A stretch of 64,000 bases of DNA from JBBQSN01 sp963825505 (GTDB lineage: Bacteria; Actinomycetota; Actinomycetes; Actinomycetales; CAWJMD01). The translations under genes and the position numbers were made by a program. The stretch is taken from NCBI GenBank assembly GCA_963825505.1, contig CAWGTL010000024.1, positions 186,001-250,000 on the forward strand, in the 5' to 3' direction. The notes beneath the pieces are model-generated. The model saw nothing but the letters and a program-made list of their open reading frames with translations. It searched no databases and was not told the DNA's origin. This document shows, one piece after another, positions 1 through 8,625 of the stretch (the stretch's first letter is position 1; each line of letters opens with the position of its first letter).

Positions 1-2930
1 TCGACCCGGACGAGGAGTCTGCGCGGCGCTACCTTCGCGACTGCGCCGATCTGCTCCCTGACGGCGGTGCGCTGACGTTCCTGTGGGCCGGTCACGGGAT
101 CGGTTCTGCCGCAGGTGAGCTGCGGTTGCTCGCGCGAGACAGCAGGGCCGCCCGCAACGCCGGGCTCGCCGTCACCGACGTCGCAGCCGACGTCGTGGCC
201 TCCGGTGCCAGCCAGCTCCTGCTGATCCTGGACACCTGCTACTCCGGTGCCGCCGCCGACGAGGTCAGCCGGGTCGTCGGCGAGCTCGTCCGTGACCAAC
301 CGCCTGCCGCCCGTCAGGTGTACGTCGGCGTCATCACCTCCTGCCTGCCGTACGAGACGGCACGTGACGGGCTGCTCGGGCAGCGGCTTCGCCGGCTGCT
401 GCGGGAGGGCCCGCAGGATCCCGACCTGCGGCGGCGTTGGTCGGCCCACTGCCCGCTGGTGAGCGCGGACGACCTCGGCGACGCCCTCGTGCGTGAGTGG
501 GACGTCGAGGACCAGCGCCCGCGGTTCGTCCGCGAGGGTGTGCCTCTCGGCATGCTCCCCAACCCGCTCTACGACCCGGCCGCGCCGCAGCAGGTGGTCG
601 AGCACCTGCTCCGCGCGGCTCGGGGTGGGGACGTCGAGGACGAGCGGTCGTGGTTCACGGGGCGGGCGGCGGAGGTCGATCGCGTGGTCGCGTGGGTGAC
701 GGCGAACCGACCAGGCGTCCACGTCGTGACCGGAAAGGCCGGGACCGGCAAGTCCGCGATCGTCGGACGGGTCGTCTCCTCGTCCAACCCCTCCGAGCGC
801 GCATTCCTGCTACGTCAGGGTCCGCTCGGCCACGACGATCCCGGCGAGGGCACCGTCGACGCCGTGGTCCACGCGCGCGCGGTCACCGTCAAGCAGGTTG
901 CGCGGTCACTCGACGAGCAGCTGGTCGGCGCGGGGGTCGTCCCGCCCCACGACGCGGGGCGTCGCAACGCCGCCGAGCTGGTCGGAGCCGTCCAGCGCGC
1001 ACACGAGCAGGGGCTGACGCCGGTCGTCGTCGTCGACGGACTCGACGAGGCCCGTGGCCACGTGTTCGACCTGGTGGACGACCTGATCCAGCGCTTCGCG
1101 TCGTGCGCCACGGTCGTCGTCGCGACGCGTGACCTGCCGGGACCACGCGGCGTCGGCCTGGTCGAGACGATGGTGCCCGACGACGTGATCGACCTCGCCG
1201 ACGTCGACCTGGCCGTCTCCACCCAGCGAGCGCTCCACGACTACGTGGTGAACCGCCTGACGGGTGTCGACGCCCGGATGGAGCCGGCGCTGGTCGCCGA
1301 CCACGTCTCCGCGTCGACCGGTGACGGGGAGCTGCCCTTCCTGCTCGGCCGTTTGGTGACCGACGAGCTGCGGTCGAGCCCGGTGGACACCGGCCGACCC
1401 GGGTGGGAGCAGCACGTCGCGACGTCCGTGGCCGCGGCCTTCGAGCTCGACCTGGTACGGACCTCTGCCGGAGACGTCGCGTACGGCGTCCAGGACGCCC
1501 GGCAGCAGCTCACCGCCCTGACCTGGGCGTTCGGGGCCGGTCTCCCCGAGGACGAGTGGCGCACCGTCACGGCGTCGCTGACCGGGCACGAGATCGACAG
1601 GGACGACGTGTCCCGGGTGCTCGAGCACCTCGGTCGCTACGTCGTCCAGGACGGGGAGGACGGCACCGCGGTCTACCGGATCGCGCACCAGGCGCTCGCC
1701 GACCACCTGCGTCCCGGTTTCGTCGGGTCGTGGGACGTCCCGTTCGACCCGTCCGCGGCAGGGATCGCGATCGCGCTCGTCGAGCGGTACCGAGCGCTGC
1801 TCGACGCCGGCGTGCCGGCCGGACGGGCCACCTACCTCTGGCGGCACTGCTGGCAGCACTGCGCCGCCGCTGGTCCGGCCGGTGTCCAGCTGCTCCGCGA
1901 GCTCGCCGCGGACGCCCCCGAGCTGCGCCTCGACGTCGCCCTCGCGATCCAGGAGGTCACCGAGGTGCACGCGTACTGGGGTCGGCACGACGACGCCCTC
2001 CCGCTCGCCCGGGAGGCCGCCGCGAGCTTGCGCGTGCTCGCGTCCGAGAACGCCGACCTGACGCCGTTGCTCGCGGACGCGCTCGAAGCGCTGGGCTTCC
2101 ACCTCGGCGAGACCGGCCACATCGACGAGGCGCTGGCACCAGCGGCCGAAGCGGTCGAGCTCTGTCGTCGCCTCGCGGAGACGGACTCCGGCGATCGTCC
2201 CGCTCTGGCGAGGACGCTGATCAACCACGCCAACCGGCTCAACGCCGTCGGGGAGCGCGTCGAGGCGATGGAGGCGCTCGAGGTCGCGCGAGCGATCTAC
2301 GAGGAGCTCGCGACCTCAGCACCGGTGTACCGCCGCCAGCTCGCGTCGGTGCTGAACAACCTGGGCAACACGCTGGCGCAGCTGGGCCGCGTCGACGAGG
2401 CGCTCGTCCACGCCGAAGAGGCGGTGTCGATCTTCCGGGTGCTGGCGGAGGCGGATCAGACCGCCCTGTCCGACGTCGGGATGGCGCTGAACAACCTGTG
2501 CAACAGGTTGGGAGATCTCGGCCGCCTGAGCGACGCGCTCGCGCCCGCGGAGCAGGCGCTCGCGGTCTACCAGCAGGTGGTGAGCTCCAACCCGGCCTTC
2601 ACCGTCGATCTGGCGGGCTCGTTCCACAACCTCGGCGGCCGCCTCGCAGACCTCGGTCGGCACGAGGAGGCCGCGCAGGCGACGGAGGAGGCGGTGCGGC
2701 TCTTCCGTGAGGTGGTGCGCACCCGGCCGGTGTTCCTGCCCGAGCTGGCGAGCGCCCTGAACAGCCTCGGTAGCCGTTGGGGCGAGCTGCACAGGTCGGG
2801 TGATGCCATCGTGGCGGCGCAGGAGGCCGTCGAGCTGTACCGCCGCCTGGCCGAGGCGCAGCGGTGCGGCGACCGGACCTCGCGATGGCGCTGGACAACC
2901 TCGCGTGCAGGCTCGGTGACGTCGGGATGA
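1..2930 (+). CDS. Caspase-like protease / STAND NTPase / TPR protein, 5'-partial, frameshifted (N-terminal part)
   Basis: The frame is already open at the left edge (codon phase from base 3), so the real start lies outside the window. Seen first is a caspase-like (peptidase C14) core: catalytic His in WAGHG (codon 93-95) after a hydrophobic strand, and catalytic Cys in LDTCYSG (codon 237-239). A STAND-type P-loop NTPase follows, with Walker A GKAGTGKS at 732-755 and Walker B VVVVDGLDEA near 1021-1050, then a winged-helix-like stretch, then from about 1950 a series of TPR-type repeats of roughly 48 residues. The frame breaks near 2865 and the repeats resume in another frame to 4828. Such architectures are typical of bacterial conflict or cell-suicide sensors: the repeats sense, the NTPase oligomerises, the protease cuts. 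The trigger and substrate are unknown. The domain assignment is strong; the function is inferred. Confidence 0.85.
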   Translation, partial: DPDEESARRYLRDCADLLPDGGALTFLWAGHGIGSAAGELRLLARDSRAARNAGLAVTDVAADVVASGASQLLLILDTCYSGAAADEVSRVVGELVRDQPPAARQVYVGVITSCLPYETARDGLLGQRLRRLLREGPQDPDLRRRWSAHCPLVSADDLGDALVREWDVEDQRPRFVREGVPLGMLPNPLYDPAAPQQVVEHLLRAARGGDVEDERSWFTGRAAEVDRVVAWVTANRPGVHVVTGKAGTGKSAIVGRVVSSSNPSERAFLLRQGPLGHDDPGEGTVDAVVHARAVTVKQVARSLDEQLVGAGVVPPHDAGRRNAAELVGAVQRAHEQGLTPVVVVDGLDEARGHVFDLVDDLIQRFASCATVVVATRDLPGPRGVGLVETMVPDDVIDLADVDLAVSTQRALHDYVVNRLTGVDARMEPALVADHVSASTGDGELPFLLGRLVTDELRSSPVDTGRPGWEQHVATSVAAAFELDLVRTSAGDVAYGVQDARQQLTALTWAFGAGLPEDEWRTVTASLTGHEIDRDDVSRVLEHLGRYVVQDGEDGTAVYRIAHQALADHLRPGFVGSWDVPFDPSAAGIAIALVERYRALLDAGVPAGRATYLWRHCWQHCAAAGPAGVQLLRELAADAPELRLDVALAIQEVTEVHAYWGRHDDALPLAREAAASLRVLASENADLTPLLADALEALGFHLGETGHIDEALAPAAEAVELCRRLAETDSGDRPALARTLINHANRLNAVGERVEAMEALEVARAIYEELATSAPVYRRQLASVLNNLGNTLAQLGRVDEALVHAEEAVSIFRVLAEADQTALSDVGMALNNLCNRLGDLGRLSDALAPAEQALAVYQQVVSSNPAFTVDLAGSFHNLGGRLADLGRHEEAAQATEEAVRLFREVVRTRPVFLPELASALNSLGSRWGELHRSGDAIVAAQEAVELYRRLAEAQRCGDRTSRWRWTTSRAGSVTSG

Positions 2931-4828
2931 TGGTCGACGCGGTCCGCACCGCTGAGGAGGCGACGACGATCTGCCAAGAGCTGGTCGACACCGACCCCGG
3001 GCAGGCGGTCGAGCTGGCCCGCATCGTGAGCAACCTCGCTGCCCTGTACGCCGACGCCGGACGGCTCGACGACGCACTGGCGGCGAGCCGGTTCGGGGCG
3101 GAGCAGTACAGGCTGGCTGCGCAAGCGCACCCCTCGGCCCGCCCGTCACTCGCCCGAGCCCTGAGCAACTTCGGGAACCAGCTCGCCGCGGTCGGCCGGT
3201 TCGACGAGGTCGAGTCGGTGGCATCGGAGTCGATCCAGATCCGCCGCGACCTCGCGGCTGAGGAACCGGCTCGGATCCCCGAGCTGGCCGCAGGGCTGAC
3301 CAACCTCGCGCTCGTGCTGCTGGATGCGGAGCGCGCGACCGAGGCCCTGGTTCTGTCGGAAGAGGCCGTGGCCCTCTTCCGGCTGTTCGCGTCCGAGGCG
3401 GCACACCGGCAGGCGGACCTGGCCAAGGCGGTGAGCGCCCACGCTCGCGTCCAGGCAGCGGCCGGGTCCCCTGAGGACGCGGTAGAGCTCGCCGGGGAGG
3501 CCGTCGAGCTCTACCGCTCGGCGATCGCAGCGGGTGACGGCCTCGCCTCAGCCTCGCTGCCGCTGGCCGAGTACCGGCTGGCGGAGCGGTTGTTCGAGGT
3601 GAACCGTCCGGATGACGCGGTCCGTGCAGCCCAGAGCTCCGTCGAGCACCAGTACGACCGCGTGGTCACCGATCCCGCGGGACGCTACGACCTGCTCCGC
3701 TACGTCGTCCAGCTCGTGACGCTGCTCACTGCGGCAGGACGCGCCCACGAGGTCGACCGAGCGTGGGACCGGGCGACGTCCGGGACGGACCCGGAGACCA
3801 CCGCGTTGCTGGTGGTCCGTCGCAGCGAAGCAGAGCCGGCGGGGACGCCGAGGACCGCGCCGTGGCTCCAGGCGGCAGCTGCTGTGGACGACGGCAGCAC
3901 CGTGCAGCGGATGCACGCGGAGGCGAGGCGACACCATCGCGCTGACGCGGGCGGCGCGTGGGCCGACGGCTGGCGGGGCGCCAGTGGTGCCGCCACCCTG
4001 CCGGACTGGTTGACGGTCGATACCGCGCTGGTCGAGCGCGCGCGGCAGTGGGTCGAGACGGGGACGTGGGAGGACGAAGGTCGGTTCCTGCTGGACAACG
4101 CCGAGCTGCTCGACCCGTCCGCGGACGTGGCGGTCGCCGAGGCGCTGCTCCCCCTCAGCGATGCCGAGAGACAGCGCTACGAAGGCCTCAGGGAGCGTGC
4201 CCGCGTGGTCGGCGCCGAGGGGGCCTACCGGACGTTCCTCGGAGGCGTCCTGGCCCGCAGGTTCATCGGTGCGACCAACGAGGAACGGCGCGAGGTGCTC
4301 GCGAACCGCTGGGACGACCTCATCGCGCCGGAGTGCGTGAGCGAGATCGAGGCGATCGCCTACCCCGATGGCCCCGACGGCTCCGTCGACCCGGAGGCCC
4401 ACACCGCGGTGGTCCTCGTCCTGCTGGCGGACTCCTCGCCCGACGTCGCGGAGGCGACGCTCGAGGCGCTCGACGACGTAGAGGAGTTCGACTCCTTGCT
4501 GCAGGGTCTGACCGGGCGCGGCGAGGCGATCCCCCTGGGATTCGTCGCGACCCTCGCCTGGCGCTCCGCGCAGACCCGGACGCAGGCCGCGACGGCGCGG
4601 TTCGCGATGGCCGTCGCGGACGGGCTGCAGGGCGACGTGGACTCCGCGCGTCGGTACGTCCTGGATGCCCGGCGGTGGGACGACTCCGTCACCGCGACGT
4701 GGATCAACCTGCTTGCCGGCCTGATCCAGGAGCACCCGACCATGGCAGGCCTCGTCCCGGAGCTGACTGCGGCACTGCCTGCGGATCTCGCTGAGGACGA
4801 CGGAGACAACCTCCAGGAGGAGCCGTGA
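2864..4828 (+). CDS. C-terminal part of the caspase/STAND/TPR protein, after a frameshift
   Basis: This frame continues the TPR array of the preceding segment. The residues PDLAMALDNLA just after the break occupy the same repeat position as PELASALNSLG one repeat earlier, and spacing is restored if one base is added near 2865. Repeats continue to about 3750. A non-repetitive, mostly helical, acidic C-terminal region of about 350 residues follows, in which I recognise no family. A GTG at 2864 could in principle start a separate protein, but there is no convincing ribosome binding site and it would begin in mid-repeat, so a broken single gene is more likely. Its stop codon overlaps the start of the lipase gene (GTGA, 4825-4828), which implies translational coupling. 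Confidence 0.75.
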   Translation: MRRPDLAMALDNLACRLGDVGMMVDAVRTAEEATTICQELVDTDPGQAVELARIVSNLAALYADAGRLDDALAASRFGAEQYRLAAQAHPSARPSLARALSNFGNQLAAVGRFDEVESVASESIQIRRDLAAEEPARIPELAAGLTNLALVLLDAERATEALVLSEEAVALFRLFASEAAHRQADLAKAVSAHARVQAAAGSPEDAVELAGEAVELYRSAIAAGDGLASASLPLAEYRLAERLFEVNRPDDAVRAAQSSVEHQYDRVVTDPAGRYDLLRYVVQLVTLLTAAGRAHEVDRAWDRATSGTDPETTALLVVRRSEAEPAGTPRTAPWLQAAAAVDDGSTVQRMHAEARRHHRADAGGAWADGWRGASGAATLPDWLTVDTALVERARQWVETGTWEDEGRFLLDNAELLDPSADVAVAEALLPLSDAERQRYEGLRERARVVGAEGAYRTFLGGVLARRFIGATNEERREVLANRWDDLIAPECVSEIEAIAYPDGPDGSVDPEAHTAVVLVLLADSSPDVAEATLEALDDVEEFDSLLQGLTGRGEAIPLGFVATLAWRSAQTRTQAATARFAMAVADGLQGDVDSARRYVLDARRWDDSVTATWINLLAGLIQEHPTMAGLVPELTAALPADLAEDDGDNLQEEP

Positions 4829-6228
4829 GCGCTCGACCTGCCACGACGGACCTCGTGGTGGTCCTCCCCGGGATCATGGGCAGCACGCTCCTCGACCGCG
4901 ACGGTCGGCAGGTCTGGGGGACCTCGGCAGGCGCGCTCCTGCGGGCGGTCGCGAGCCTCGCCGGGACCGTCAAGGCGCTGCAGCTCCCGCGTGACGTCGG
5001 GGACGGACCAGCACCCGACGGCGTCCGACCGGGCTCGCTGATGCCCGACGTGCACGCGCTGCCTGGCCTCTGGACCCCCATCAAGGGCTACGACCCGCTC
5101 GTCAGCCGGCTGCGCGACCTCGGATACCGCGACCGGGCCGACGGGGTGCCTGCCAACCTGCTGCTCTTCCCTTACGACTGGCGACTGTCCAACCGCTACA
5201 ACGGTTCTCGGTTGGCCGAGACCATCGCACCGGCACTCGGCAGGTGGCGCGCGCAGGGCGGGCCGTACGCGGACGCGCGGGTCGTGCTCGTGGTCCACTC
5301 GATGGGTGGACTGGTGGCGCGCTGGTACGTCGAGCGGTGCGGCGGCGCCGAGGTCACGCGCAAGCTGATCACGCTCGGAACCCCCTACCGCGGTGCGGCG
5401 AAGGCGCTGGAACAGCTCGTCAACGGCGTGAAGGTGGGCAAGGGGCCCCTCCGCGTCGACCTCGAGGCGCTCGGACGCTCGCTCCCGTCGATGCACCAGC
5501 TCCTGCCCGAGTACGCCTGCATCCAGACGACCGGGGGCCTGAAGAACCTGCGCGAGGTGGTTCCTGGGCGGCTGGACGCGCAGATGGTCGCCGACGCCCT
5601 CGCGTTCCACGGCGACCTCGCCACGGCGGAGGCCGGGCGGCCGGAGAGCCGGGACAGCACCCACGCCGTCATCGGTGCGCGCCAACCGACCTGGACGACG
5701 GTCGAGCTCGACACCGTCAGCGAGCGGGTGGTCGCGCTGGAGACGATCGACGGGGACCAGGACTTCGGTGACTCGACCGTGCCCCTCGCCGGGTCGCTCC
5801 CCGGTACCGAGCGGCAGGACAGCAACCGGGTCAGGCGCGTGGTCGAGCAGCACGGCAACCTGCAGCGCAACCCAGCCGCGCTCGACGAGGTGGAGGAGGT
5901 CCTCACCGCCGTCCCGGTGAGGCGGCGGGACACCAAGCGGGTCGCGGTCCGGGTGTCCGTACCCGACTACGTGGCGCACGGCGACGCGCTCCCGGTCGCC
6001 CTCGCGCTCGACGACCCGGCTCAGCGGGTCGCGCTGCTCGTCGAGGTCGCCGACGACAGCGGCCGCGTCCTCGCGAGCCGGCAGCCGCCGCTGCGCGACG
6101 GCCGGGTGGAGACCACGTTCCAGGACCTTCCGCCTGGTGCCCACACCGTGACGGTGCGAGGGACGACCCCGGCGTCGCCGGTGACGACCGTCACCGCGAC
6201 GGCTCTGGTGGTGCCACCGCTCGGCTGA
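4825..6228 (+). CDS. LCAT-type alpha/beta-hydrolase (lipase/acyltransferase-like), candidate effector
   Basis: 467 aa of the lecithin:cholesterol acyltransferase family. The N-terminus reads VVVLPGIMGSTL, the family's oxyanion-region signature. The nucleophile elbow is VHSMGG (near residue 157), a likely catalytic Asp lies in GDSTVPLAG and a likely His in EQHGNLQ (near residue 345). After about residue 370 there is a beta-rich tail resembling an Ig-like domain. No signal peptide is visible, so the protein probably acts from the cytosol. The GTG start overlaps the stop of the caspase/STAND gene by 4 nt, with an AGGAGG-type Shine-Dalgarno in the end of that gene. Family members hydrolyse or transfer acyl groups of phospholipids. 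The coupling suggests a membrane-attacking effector controlled by the caspase-like protein, which is an inference. Confidence 0.85.
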   Translation: MSARPATTDLVVVLPGIMGSTLLDRDGRQVWGTSAGALLRAVASLAGTVKALQLPRDVGDGPAPDGVRPGSLMPDVHALPGLWTPIKGYDPLVSRLRDLGYRDRADGVPANLLLFPYDWRLSNRYNGSRLAETIAPALGRWRAQGGPYADARVVLVVHSMGGLVARWYVERCGGAEVTRKLITLGTPYRGAAKALEQLVNGVKVGKGPLRVDLEALGRSLPSMHQLLPEYACIQTTGGLKNLREVVPGRLDAQMVADALAFHGDLATAEAGRPESRDSTHAVIGARQPTWTTVELDTVSERVVALETIDGDQDFGDSTVPLAGSLPGTERQDSNRVRRVVEQHGNLQRNPAALDEVEEVLTAVPVRRRDTKRVAVRVSVPDYVAHGDALPVALALDDPAQRVALLVEVADDSGRVLASRQPPLRDGRVETTFQDLPPGAHTVTVRGTTPASPVTTVTATALVVPPLG

Positions 6229-6238
6229 CGCGTCGCCG

Positions 6239-8536
6239 TCAGGGGGCGGCGACGTCCTCGGGGTCCTCGCCGTCCACCGGTGCGGCCTCGCCGAGGGTGA
6301 GGAACAGGCCGGCGTACGGACCGAGCCAGACGGCGAAGGACTGCAGGTCGTCGACCCAGCCGATCTCGGCACCGGTGGTGGCATCGGTGACGGCCAGCCG
6401 CGGGGTGAACGCCTCGGACCGCACCGAGCCCTCGATCGGCTCGCCGGTGAAGTTCAGCACGGTCACCTGCACGGTCGCGTCCTCGCGGGTCGCGTCGCCG
6501 CCGTCGAGCCGGTGCACCAGCACGAGCATCCCCGGGTGCGCCACGGCGGGCACGTCGATCTGGGTCGCGACCGCGATGTCGTTGGCCGCCCGGGTGGACA
6601 GCACCGCGCTCAGACCCCGCAGGAACGACCCCTCGGTGGCGAGCTGCTCGGGCAGCGACCCGTACAGCGCACGCCCGCGCGGCATCCCGGCGGCCGAGTG
6701 CGTGGCCTCGGGGGCGACGTCCATCAGGTCGTGCGCGCCGCGCTCGATCCAGCGGGTGTCACCGGTCTCGATCAGCTCGGCCACCTGGTCGGCCGCCACG
6801 GGCAGCGCGCCGACGAGGTCCCAGCCCGAGAGGGCGAAGACGCCCGGCTGCCAGGCGTTGAACATCGCCAGCAGCAGGTGCGCTCGGCGGATCTGCTCGA
6901 CGTCGTCGTCCTCGATGGCGTCCAGGGTGGTGTGGCCCTGGGTGGCCGCGATCACCGATGCCGTGGTGCACGCGATCCCGTTGGTGGTGAAGACGAGGTT
7001 GTAGTCGGCGGCCTCGCCGGTGATGTGCCGCAGCAGGTCGGCGCGGATCGCCTCGGCGATCTCGTGGCCCGGCATCTCGACGCCGCGGAAGTCGTAGGTC
7101 TCGGTGGCGTGCAGCGTGGCCCAGTGCACCAGCTCGTAGGTGAGCTCGTCGTGGTTCTGCAGCGCGTGCACCAGGGTCACCGGGTCGACACCCACCTCGA
7201 GCGAGGTGCGCAGCGTCAGGCGCAGGAACTCGGTGTCGCCGGTGGCCAGCGCGTGGTGGTACGCGGGGCGGTTGACGAAGTCGTACGACAGGTCCGCACC
7301 GACCCGGCCGGTGTCGCGGATGTCCTCCATCGCCAGGTTGAGCTCCTGGAAGGTGAAACCGCCGACCTTGCGCACCATCCCGGCGATCACGTGGTTCGCG
7401 GCGTGCGACAGCGGGTGGCCCTCCGACCAGGCGGGCATGCCCTCCGCGCTCTTCTCCACGCCGAGGAAGCCGTTGGCGTCGAGCCGCAGCGCGTGCGTCC
7501 CGAGGTCGCCGAGGGAGTGCAGCGCGTCGCCGATGACCAGGCGCATGCCGGCGAACGTCGGGTCGAGCCAGTTGATCGACGGCTGACCCATCTTGAAGTA
7601 GTGCAGGTACACCCAGCGGCGGACGCGTCCGTCCACGCCCGTGACGGGAGCCGTTGCGCTCCAGTTGGTCTCCTTGATCCCCGGCGCGTAGAAGATCACC
7701 CGCTGCAGGGCGCCGATGATGTAACCGTGGTCGGCGAGCTCCTGCTCGACGGTGCCGTCGAGGTTCACCGCGTCGCGGCCCTCGGGGACGTCCGGCAGCA
7801 GGTGCCAGTCCTCCTCCGGGATCTCGACCATGTGGTAGATCCCGGGGTAGTCCTCGTACGCCATCTCGGCCAGGCGGAAGTCCGCCCCCTTGCCGGTGTG
7901 GCCGGGGACGATGTCGTCGAGCACGCTGCCGCCGTGGGAGTCGGCCACCTCGCACAGCGAGCGGAACTCGTCCTCGGTGCCGAACACGGGGTCGATCCGG
8001 GTGCTGATCCGGTCGAAGTGGCCGTCGACGCTCGGGGTCTCCATCCACCCGCTGAGGCCGCCCGCGCGCTTCACCGGACCGGTGTGCACGGCGTCGACCC
8101 CGATCTGCTGGAACGCCTCCCACAGCGCACCGTCGCCGAGGGCGCCGAGGAACGACTCCCCGGGACGGGTGACGAGCGAGATCGGGTAGGCGGTGAACCA
8201 CACCGACGCGCTGGTGATCGCCCGGCGGGCGTCCGGACGCGCGTAGGGGTTGCGCCACATGCTCGGCTGGCCGGACAGCTGCCGGCTGAGCACGTCGGCG
8301 TCGGAGAGCATCGACTGGCCCACGAGCCACTGCACGTACGAGGGGTTGGTGCCGTCGGCGGCGCGCGGGTCGGTGAGGCGCGATCCGGAACCGCGCAGCT
8401 GGGCGCGTGGTCGCAACCGCTGCGGTCGCGCGGGGTACCGCTGCTCGTCGTAGGTGATCTCCTGGGTCGGTTCGACCTCGACGAGGGGCTGCCCCGGCTC
8501 GGGGGCCGTGCTCCCGGCCCCTGCTGCGTCCACCAC
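6239..8536 (-). CDS. GH13 alpha-glucosidase/glucosyltransferase (trehalose-synthase-like)
   Basis: 765 aa with the GH13 catalytic signatures in order: region I DDIVPGHTG (near residue 210), nucleophile in LRLDANGF (near 350), acid/base in TFQELN (near 397) and the third carboxylate in QNHDE (near 462). It is probably a maltose/trehalose-acting glucosyltransferase, as actinobacterial relatives are often annotated, but region I has PGH where most GH13 enzymes have an NH pair, so the exact reaction is uncertain. The start chosen is the GTG at 8536, because AAGGAG lies 6 nt upstream; a second GTG follows directly. It lies 89 bp downstream of the exporter gene on the same strand and may be co-transcribed with it. 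Probable role: intracellular alpha-glucan or trehalose metabolism. Confidence 0.75.
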   Translation of the reverse strand: MVDAAGAGSTAPEPGQPLVEVEPTQEITYDEQRYPARPQRLRPRAQLRGSGSRLTDPRAADGTNPSYVQWLVGQSMLSDADVLSRQLSGQPSMWRNPYARPDARRAITSASVWFTAYPISLVTRPGESFLGALGDGALWEAFQQIGVDAVHTGPVKRAGGLSGWMETPSVDGHFDRISTRIDPVFGTEDEFRSLCEVADSHGGSVLDDIVPGHTGKGADFRLAEMAYEDYPGIYHMVEIPEEDWHLLPDVPEGRDAVNLDGTVEQELADHGYIIGALQRVIFYAPGIKETNWSATAPVTGVDGRVRRWVYLHYFKMGQPSINWLDPTFAGMRLVIGDALHSLGDLGTHALRLDANGFLGVEKSAEGMPAWSEGHPLSHAANHVIAGMVRKVGGFTFQELNLAMEDIRDTGRVGADLSYDFVNRPAYHHALATGDTEFLRLTLRTSLEVGVDPVTLVHALQNHDELTYELVHWATLHATETYDFRGVEMPGHEIAEAIRADLLRHITGEAADYNLVFTTNGIACTTASVIAATQGHTTLDAIEDDDVEQIRRAHLLLAMFNAWQPGVFALSGWDLVGALPVAADQVAELIETGDTRWIERGAHDLMDVAPEATHSAAGMPRGRALYGSLPEQLATEGSFLRGLSAVLSTRAANDIAVATQIDVPAVAHPGMLVLVHRLDGGDATREDATVQVTVLNFTGEPIEGSVRSEAFTPRLAVTDATTGAEIGWVDDLQSFAVWLGPYAGLFLTLGEAAPVDGEDPEDVAAP

Positions 8537-8625
8537 CGACGACTCCTTCGCCGCTCGTCCTGCGCTGACCCGGCCCACTATGGCACCGCGGGCCGGGCCG
8601 GACTGCGGCACCGTCGGAGGCGCCG

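Noticed and set aside
906..2228. 440-codon leftward frame within the caspase/STAND gene
   Set aside because: It runs opposite the Walker and TPR region and has no recognisable domain.
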